Positions 57,654-64,000 of a DNA stretch of 64,000 bases are shown piece by piece. The stretch is taken from the NCBI RefSeq assembly GCF_029168945.1, contig NC_083605.1, positions 22,457,280-22,521,279 of the forward strand, given 5' to 3'. The notes beneath the pieces are model-generated. The model worked only from the letters and a program-made list of their open reading frames with translations, ran no database searches and was not told where the DNA came from. The stretch's first letter is position 1, and each line of letters begins with the position of its first letter. The position numbers and the translations under genes are program-made. Origin of the DNA: Cannabis sativa (taxonomy: Eukaryota; Streptophyta; Magnoliopsida; Rosales; Cannabaceae).

Positions 57654-59155
57654 TAGCCTATTGTATATGATTTAGAACCTATAATTAGTATAATTAATTT
57701 GTATATGTTAATTATTCATAATTACATATTAATTTCCTTATTATTTTATGTTGAATTTTTTGTTTTTCAATCTTAAAAGTTTAGGGGTTTTATTCATTAT
57801 TAAATTCTCTTTCTTTTGATATGTTATTTGCATAAAATTGTTGAGTAAATTAAGAGAATTTCAAGATTAAAATTTTAGGTTTGTTGTATTTTTGAATGAT
57901 AAAATTATATATGGATTTTTTGATTATGATTATAATTGAATGAAATTGATTATGCATAAATGATTGTACATTGATTTCTAATACAACTACCTATTTCCAT
58001 TAACAATCAGTCTAAAACCCGTACGTTTCAAGATTTTTTTTGGTTTGAAATTTTCGGATTCAATTTCTTGATCTACCATTATTTTGGATGTTTTATCCCA
58101 AATTGAATCCTTAGGTAGATTAGAAATTCCATCCCGACCAAAACCCATCCAAAATCCCCTATTTTTCGTCGATTTTTGGCCGGAATACGCTTGCAGACCC
58201 GACTGGGCCAATCCGGGTCGCGTGACCCGCCTCCAACCCGGCTGGAGGAAGAAGATGGAGGCCAGACAGCAATGCCCACTCGCGCAGGCGGCGCGTGGGG
58301 GCGCGTGGGACCCCCTCGGAGGTCGTTTTTCGACGATTTTTTTTCCAGCGTGCTTAGAATTAAATTTCTGATTTTTCTATGATTTTTAATTAATTTTTTG
58401 ACTCCGTTTAATAATTATTATTATTTTAATGATAATTATGTAGTTAAAAAATTATTAAAAATATTTTTGATAATTTTTCGAAATTTGTCAATCATAGAAA
58501 ATTTTTTGAGTTTCTTCTCGTTCCATAAAACATAGTCACTCTCTTGTTTAATTTATCTTGACTATGTAGTCTCCACCAATTTTCTTATATTCACATCTTA
58601 TGATTATTTGTTGTTCTAAAGTAATAAAACTTGATTATTTGATATAAAAATAATGTGTTATGGTGGACACTTTATTTTTTTATTATCAATATAATAAAAG
58701 CAATTAAATATCTCTTTTGGAAATTTGGTTGAAAATTATTAATTTTCAATGATTGTTTTATCACCAAATTTCACATGTTGAAGAAAATATTATATTTTTG
58801 GTTGACTATATGTGTAATTACTTGCCCAAAGGTAGTATTTACATATATTAGTTCACATTCCATGAAGTGAGTTAATATTAAATATATATATTTTAATTAT
58901 TTGCCCAAAGGTAATAATTTAAATATATAAATTTATTATTATTTTTTTTGCTTGAATTAATACATATTTTTTAAGAAATTTATTTGCCCAAAGGTAATAA
59001 AATTCTTAAATGATATGTATTTTTTCTTTGTTGTTAACTTCATGAAGGTAGATCATGTGTGTGTTATATTCTCACCCCAAAGGGGAGTTTATAATGACCA
59101 GTTGATTCTACAATATTTTCTAATACATTGCTCATATTGCTTATTCAAGTTTTAA
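57654..59155 (+). other. Untranslated leader of the copia with repeated motif and GC island
   Basis: 1.5 kb without a gene. A GC-rich block at about 58165-58330 (GGGGGCGCGTGGGACCCC) contrasts with the surrounding AT-rich DNA. The motif TTGCCCAAAGGTA occurs at about 58820, 58900 and 58980, with a fourth variant CACCCCAAAGGGGAG at about 59072. Such short repeats are common in copia leaders and may be packaging or dimerisation signals (inference). The 57987-58382 frames on both strands lie in the GC block and are not genes. Confidence 0.6.
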
Positions 59156-59159
59156 TTTT

Positions 59160-60040
59160 TTGAATTTTTCAGTCTCCTTTTCTGTGAACAACAATAATGC
59201 TTCCATCCATATTTTGAATGCTTCCAACTACAAGACATGGAAACGAGATGTGGAATTTACTTTAGGCATAATGGATATGGACTTGTGCCTACGAGAAGAA
59301 AAACCTGCTGAACTTACTGACTCAAAGATACCGCCGAGAGAACTCATCATGCACAATGGGAAAAGTCAAGTCGTCTCGGTCTTCTTACTATGAAAAGATC
59401 CATTCCACGAACATCTATTGAGTGGTTTGCCAGACACTACAAATGCCAAAGAGTTTTTCAATGCTGTAGAAAAATTATACGACACTGGAGAAAACGCTGA
59501 AGCTGGACATCTTATGGATGAAATGACAACCATTAAGTATGATGAATTAAAAGGAGTGCGAGATTTTATTCTGAAATTGGTGAATGTTCAGTCCAAGTTA
59601 AAAGATCATAATATTCCTCTTCCCCGACTCTTTCATTATTCATCGAGCTCTTCATGCTCTTCCCCCTCTTTCAAACACTTTATCAAGACAAATTTCTACA
59701 ACACTTACAATCAATCATGGACTATCACCGACCTAATTTCTCAGTGTGTAGCTGAAGAAAGCAAGCTTAAAAGGGAGAAGAATGAATCTGCTAACTATGT
59801 TTCTCACCTCAAGCCCAACAAAGGAAAAGGAAAATTCAAGAATAAAAATGATGGTGCTACAAAACAGAATGGTAATGGTAAGGAGCATAAGAATAAACAG
59901 AAGAATAACAACGGAAAGTCCAAATACTCTAATGTGAAGTGTTACTTTTGTGAAAAATTGGGGCATCGGAGAACAGACTGTCACAAATTTAAGACTTGGT
60001 TAGAAAAGAAGCAAGCACAATCAGGTAATCCATTGGCATG
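59160..60040 (+). pseudogene. Copia gag, broken
   Basis: Residues SIHILNASNYKTWKRDVEFTLG at about 59200-59265 are the usual gag start motif. A stop at 59391 is followed by a frame beginning MSGLPDTTNAKEFFNAVEKLYDTGENAEAGHL. The middle (59560-59780) is a UBN2-like domain with an unusual Ser/Cys-rich insert near 59640-59680. The end has a Lys/Asn-rich stretch and the CCHC knuckle CYFCEKLGHRRTDC at about 59940-59985. It forms the particle shell in active elements. The 5' ATG is missing, as the track frame begins with TTG. Confidence 0.8.
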
Positions 60041-61380
60041 TGTTTGTTTTGAATCTAATCTAGTTGATGTTCCTATTGATTCTTGGTGGTTAGACAGTGG
60101 TGCTACTGTTCATGTTTCGCTTCCTTACAGGGGCTAAGGGATCTCAGGAAGCCAAGTGAGAGGGAGTCCAAGCTTAAAGTGGGCAATGATATTGGAGTTG
60201 ACGTTATCTATGTTGGAACATTTATTCTTGAATTACAGTCTCGTGATAAGATTATTCTGAACAATACTTTTTATGTTCCTACTTTTAAAAGGAATTTAGT
60301 TTCGCTTCCGCTTTTGGTTAAACAAGGATATTCTTTTCATTTTACAAATGATAATGTTGACATTATGCTTGACTCTCGAATTATTGGAAATTGCTTTTAT
60401 TCTGATGGTCTTTACAAGTTGTCATTGGCTCCTTTAAATTCCTCTTTTAATGTTGTGAATTCTGTGGGTAAAAGACCTCATATTAAGGAAACATCCTTAT
60501 TGTTATGGCACAAAAGATTGGGTTTAATTAAATCTGAAATTCTTCCTCCTCTTGATGCTTCTGATTGGGATACTTGTGTTGATTGTACTCGTGGAAAATT
60601 GACTAAAACAAGAAAGAAGACTGCAAACCGCAGTCAATCTTTATTGGAAATTATCCACACGGACATCAGTGGTCCTTATTCCACCACGTTGTGCAGAAAT
60701 AAGTATTTTATCACTTTTATTGATGATTTTTCTCGTTATGGATTCACCTATTTAATTAAAGAAAAATCTGACGCCCTTGATAAACTCAAAATTTTTCGAA
60801 ATGAGGTTGAGAAACAATTAGGAAGAGTCATCAAAGTTGTTCATTCTGATCGTGGAGGAGAATATTATGGTCGTTATACGTAATCCGGACAACACATGGG
60901 GCTTTTTGCAGAGTACTTACAAGAAAATGGTATAGTTGCTCAATACACTATGCCTGGTTCACCTGAGCAAAATGGCGTTGCTGAAAGGAAAAATCGCACT
61001 CTCATGGATATGGTTAGAAGTATGATGAGTAGAACAAATCTTCCAGAGTTTTTATGGGGTGAAGCACTTATGACTGCAACTTATATTTTAAATCGTGTTC
61101 CCGATAATCTGCTCCCAAGACCCCTTTTGAGTTGTGGACCGGGCGGAAGCCTAGTCTAAATCATCTTCGTGTATGGGGTTGTCCAAGTCGAAGTAAAGAT
61201 TTATGATCCTAATTTGAAAAAGTTAGATCCGAGAACAAATCGCTGTTATTTCATTGGTTATCCAATGCGCTCGAAAGGCTATCGCTTTTACTGTCCCACT
61301 CGTGGTACGCGAATTGTTGAATCTCGTATCGCTAAATTTCGGAATTTGATGTTGCGAAAAAATTCCTTCAACATCTCTTG
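60041..61380 (+). pseudogene. Copia protease and integrase
   Basis: Protease: SWWLDSGATVHVS (active-site DSGA) at about 60080-60118, then a shift at about 60130. The pre-integrase zinc motif is LWHKRLG at about 60505. Integrase core: IIHTDISGPY (first Asp) at about 60652, VVHSDRGGEY (second Asp) at about 60835, and a stop TAA at 60881 in the same frame. Beyond this, QNGVAERKNRT (catalytic Glu) is at about 60970-61000. The DDE triad is complete. Two further shifts occur around 61110-61165, then the C-terminal part FIGYPMRSKGYRFYCP. It is inactive because of the breaks but the catalytic residues remain. Confidence 0.85.
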
Positions 61381-63338
61381 AAATAGGGGAGTCCTCTAAA
61401 GGAATTTGTATTCCTATGTCATTTTCAAGAGATGATAATAGTAGTCTCCATCCTACTCCAGTTGGTAATGCTCCCATTGTTGATGAATATATTGCTCCCG
61501 ATATCGAAGATGATGAAGGTCCTATTATTGATGAAGGGCCTATTAATGATGAAGCTCCTATTGTTAATGAGAATCCTGTTATTGAAGAAATTCCAGTTGT
61601 GGAAGATGTTATTCAAAACAATGATCAACAAAGAGAAGTTATTCCGAAGTACCTCCTCTAAGAAGATCTCGAGACAAAAGAAGTCAACAAAGTGTCATGA
61701 TAATTTTGTTTATCTTGGAGAAGGAGAATATGATATTGATCATTTTGTGGATCCGGTCACTTTTAGTGAAGCTCTTAATAGTCCACAATCTTCAAAATGG
61801 TTAGCAACTACGGATGATGAGATCGACTCCATGAAGAAAAATGGTGTATGGGAGCTAGTTTTATTACTCGATGGTTTTAAACCAATAGGTTGTAAGTGGA
61901 TTTTAAAGGCTAAAAGAGATAAAAAGGGACGTATTGAAAGGTTTAAAGCGCGTTTAGTGGCTAAAGGCTTTACTCAAAGAGAAGGTATTGATTACACTTT
62001 CGAAACTTTCTCAATTGTTTCCACTAAAGATTCATTCAGAATTATTATGGCCTTAGTTGCGCATTTTGATTTAGAGTTGCATCAAATGGATGTTAAAACC
62101 GCTTTTACGAATGGAGAATTGAATGAGGAAGTCTATATGTCTCAACCTTGAAGGCTACAAGGAGAATGGAAAAGAACACTTAGTTTGCAAGTTGAAACGA
62201 TCCATTTATGGTCTCAAACAGCATCTCGCCGGTGGTACTTGAAGTTTGACCAAGTTGTGACATCGTTTGGTTTCGTAGAGAACAAGTTTGATCGGTTGTA
62301 TTTATATGAAGATTAGTGGGAGTCGTTATATTTTTCTTGTTCTTTATGTAGATGACATTTTACTTGCCGGCGGTGATTTGTCACTACTAAATGAGACCAA
62401 AAATTTTCTCGTCTTCCAATTTTGATATGAAAGATCTTGGAGAGGCATCCTATGTTTTGGGGATTGAGATCCATCGTGACAGAATCGAAAAGTTCTTGGC
62501 TTATCTCAAGAAGCTTACATTAATCGTGTGCTCAAAAGGTTCAACATGGATTTATGTAAAGCCGGTTCGTTCCTATTCCGAAAGGGGACAAGTTCACTAA
62601 GCATCAATGTCCTAAGAACGACTTGGAAAGAGGAGCAATGAAGAACATCCCTTATGCAAGTGTAGTAGGGAGTTTGATGTATGCTCGGGTTTGCACTCGA
62701 CACGACATAGCTTTCGTAGTAAATGTTCTTGGGAGATATTTATCCGATCCCGGCCTTGATCATTGGGTTGCAGCCAAGAAAGTTTTGAGATATTTGCAAA
62801 GAACGAAGAGTTTTATGCTTGTGTATAAGCATGTTGACAATCTTCGAGTTGTTGGTTATTCAGATTCAGATTTTGGTGGTTGTGTAGATGATTTAAAGTC
62901 AACTTCTGGCTATATTTTCACCTTGGCAGGTGCTGCCATTTCTTGGAAGAGTGTCAAACAGACTTTGATCACGTCATCTACTATGTATGCTGAGTTTGTT
63001 GCATGTTATGGGGCATCTTTGCAAGCTTTGTGGCTGAAGAATTTTATTTCGGAGATACGAGTGGTTGATTCTATTTCCACACCTATGCTAATCTATTGTG
63101 ATAATAATCTTTCTTTGTTTTCTTTTCAAAGAATAACAAGATTAGTAGTGCTTCTAAACATATGGAAATAAAGTATCTCACTGTCAGAGACTTGGTCAAG
63201 AAAGGAGACATTGTTATTGAAAATTGCAAGACCGAGTCGATGTTAGCTGATCCTCTAACCAAAGGGTTAAGTGCCGTGCTGTTTAATAAACATGTTGTTA
63301 ATATGGGCATTTTAGAATCTTTTGATCTTTTGGGTTAG
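61381..63338 (+). pseudogene. Copia reverse transcriptase and RNase H
   Basis: A Pro/Glu/Ile-rich linker (61450-61650, repeated IDEGPI-type units) precedes the RT. Palm text WLATTDDEIDSMKKNGVWELV, GCKWILKAKRDKKG, FKARLVAKGFTQREGIDY and HQMDVKTAFTNGEL follow at 61795-62130. The catalytic box FLVLYVDDILLAGGD is at about 62331-62376 in another frame. Then MKDLGEASYVLGIEI and RNase H: MYARVCTRHDIAF, VVGYSDSDFGGC, SSTMYAEF and IYCDNN. The last frame ends HVVNMGI…LLG-stop at 63336-63338. Shifts lie at about 62150, 62300, 62590 and 63140. All four catalytic motifs are recognisable. Confidence 0.85.
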
Positions 63339-63981
63339 TGGGAGTTTTGTTTTCTGTTTGTTTTTAGAAATTATTATTTATAATTTTCTGAATAAAGTTA
63401 TGAACTACATTTTATGTTTCAATATTTTATTATTGAATGGATATGTTTTCAATTATGTTTTGTTATATTCTCGAGAATGATTGAATTGAAAGCATGTGGT
63501 TCATATTGTTGTGATCATTGTCTTTTAAATTTATTTGCTTATTGACAATGATATGTTGTTGGCTTAATTCTTTAAGCAAGTTTAGTGACACTTACTTATT
63601 TTAAGTGGTGTATGTTTAATTTCACTGGCTTATTTATTAAGCATCACGGTATCAGTGAAATTGAGGACTGATAAGGATATTATGTTATTTTAAATTGATC
63701 ACATGTTGAACATAATTCCTTACCACACTACTAGACTTATTGACCATGTCGATTTAATACTTTGGTATTTGTGATTATGAATGTCTTTTGTTGAGCTAAA
63801 AACAATATGACTGTCATAGTTCATTATCAAAGGTTAAATTGGACCGGTATGTTGAGATGCTATCAGAGAACTATCATTTTTAAAGTGGCCACAAATGTTT
63901 TCTTGTTGTTCAACCCATGAGTCGTTTTCAAACAAAATTATTTTGATATATAATATATATGTATTAAAATCAATGTAGCCC
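63339..63981 (+). other. Spacer between copia pol and 3' LTR
   Basis: About 640 bp of AT-rich sequence with no reading frame. It holds a near-inverted pair of phrases at 63600-63650 (TTTCACTGGCTTATTTATTAAG / GTATCAGTGAAATTG). It belongs to the element as 3' untranslated RNA. Confidence 0.6.
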
Positions 63982-64000
63982 AAGTGGGAGAATGTTAGAC
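63982..64000 (+). other. Polypurine tract and start of 3' LTR
   Basis: AAGTGGGAGAA (63982-63992) then TGTTAGAC, the same first 8 bases as the 5' LTR at 57150. It shows that the element continues about 490 bp past the window. Confidence 0.92.

Larger units (their letters stand above)
57150..64000 (+). mobile_element. Ty1/copia retrotransposon, 3' LTR cut by window end
   Basis: 5' LTR 57150-57641, tRNA-Met primer site at 57644, leader to about 59155, gag-pol remnants to 63338, a ~650-bp spacer, polypurine tract (63982-63992) and the first 8 bases of the 3' LTR (TGTTAGAC, 63993-64000), which equal the 5' LTR start. The candidate left target duplication is AAATA (57145-57149); the right one is outside. 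Gag-pol has at least ten stops and shifts, so it is not autonomous. Lineage within copia is not assigned. Confidence 0.9.

Noticed and set aside
58084..58382. 95- and 68-codon frames in the GC block
   Set aside because: Overlapping frames on both strands in a GC-rich leader with no known domain. They follow from the lack of stops in GC-rich DNA.

Overview
The window is AT-rich nuclear DNA from a flowering plant, most likely a eudicot. Evidence for this is one intact spliced gene of the plant LURP-one-related (LOR/DUF567) family, relics of a plant-type villin gene, and typical plant retroelements: Ty3/gypsy Tat-like, Ty1/copia, plant L1-type LINEs with DUF4283 ORF1, Helitrons and MITEs. The exact species cannot be fixed from the sequence alone; a Cannabis/Hop-like genome is only a guess. 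Apart from the LOR gene, almost everything is mobile DNA, much of it nested and datable by insertion order.

Layout. (1) 1-25791 is a nest. The host is a minus-strand Ty3/gypsy element of Tat-like architecture: 5' LTR at 24913-25791, then gag, protease, RT/RNase H, a second RNase H and integrase running leftward to 9102, plus an extra spliced ORF on the OPPOSITE strand at 7341-8907. Its pol is split by a 10-kb Ty1/copia-type element (11904-21952, 5-bp target duplication AAAAC). That element has ~99% identical LTRs but no usable coding capacity, so it is a candidate non-autonomous large retrotransposon derivative. Its antisense ORF is cut on the left by an LTR of the same copia family (6889-7340). 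That LTR is itself invaded by a second copy (1-6888), which carries an inverted solo LTR (3109-5001, duplication ATTTG). The result is a ~3.8-kb near-perfect inverted arrangement of LTRs.

(2) 25792-31050 holds a broken copia gag piece, the LOR gene (27057-27841, minus, two exons) with a TATA box at about 28043-28050, a 5'-truncated LINE immediately upstream of the promoter (28233-29085, target duplication visible), and a 139-bp LINE tail (30584-30722, duplication visible).

(3) 31065-37664 is a full-length L1-type LINE with a 14-bp target duplication, poly(A) tail, ORF1 and ORF2, broken by only a few lesions.

(4) 37679-42840 is decayed DNA. It contains a solo LTR (38264-39033), a copia 3' end with LTR (about 39080-40999), and a long-inverted-repeat MULE-like element (41280-42840) with two CT microsatellites and a GGT-rich minisatellite.

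(5) 43042-48645 holds two Helitrons arranged tail-to-tail around a (TA)n tract. The first carries five consecutive exon fragments, with introns, of a villin gene.

(6) 48646-57149 contains a TAA-flanked MITE, a CACTA-type miniature element, an LTR relic, a second LINE (51294-54558) lacking its reverse transcriptase but with perfect target duplications, and another inverted-repeat MITE.

(7) 57150-64000 is a Ty1/copia element with complete 5' LTR, tRNA-Met primer site, degenerate gag-pol and polypurine tract. The window ends 8 bases into its 3' LTR.

The only gene likely to serve the host cell is the LOR gene. The rest records successive insertions, deletion derivatives and gene capture. Coordinates of element ends come from reading TG/CA termini, tails and target duplications by eye; percent identities are hand estimates.
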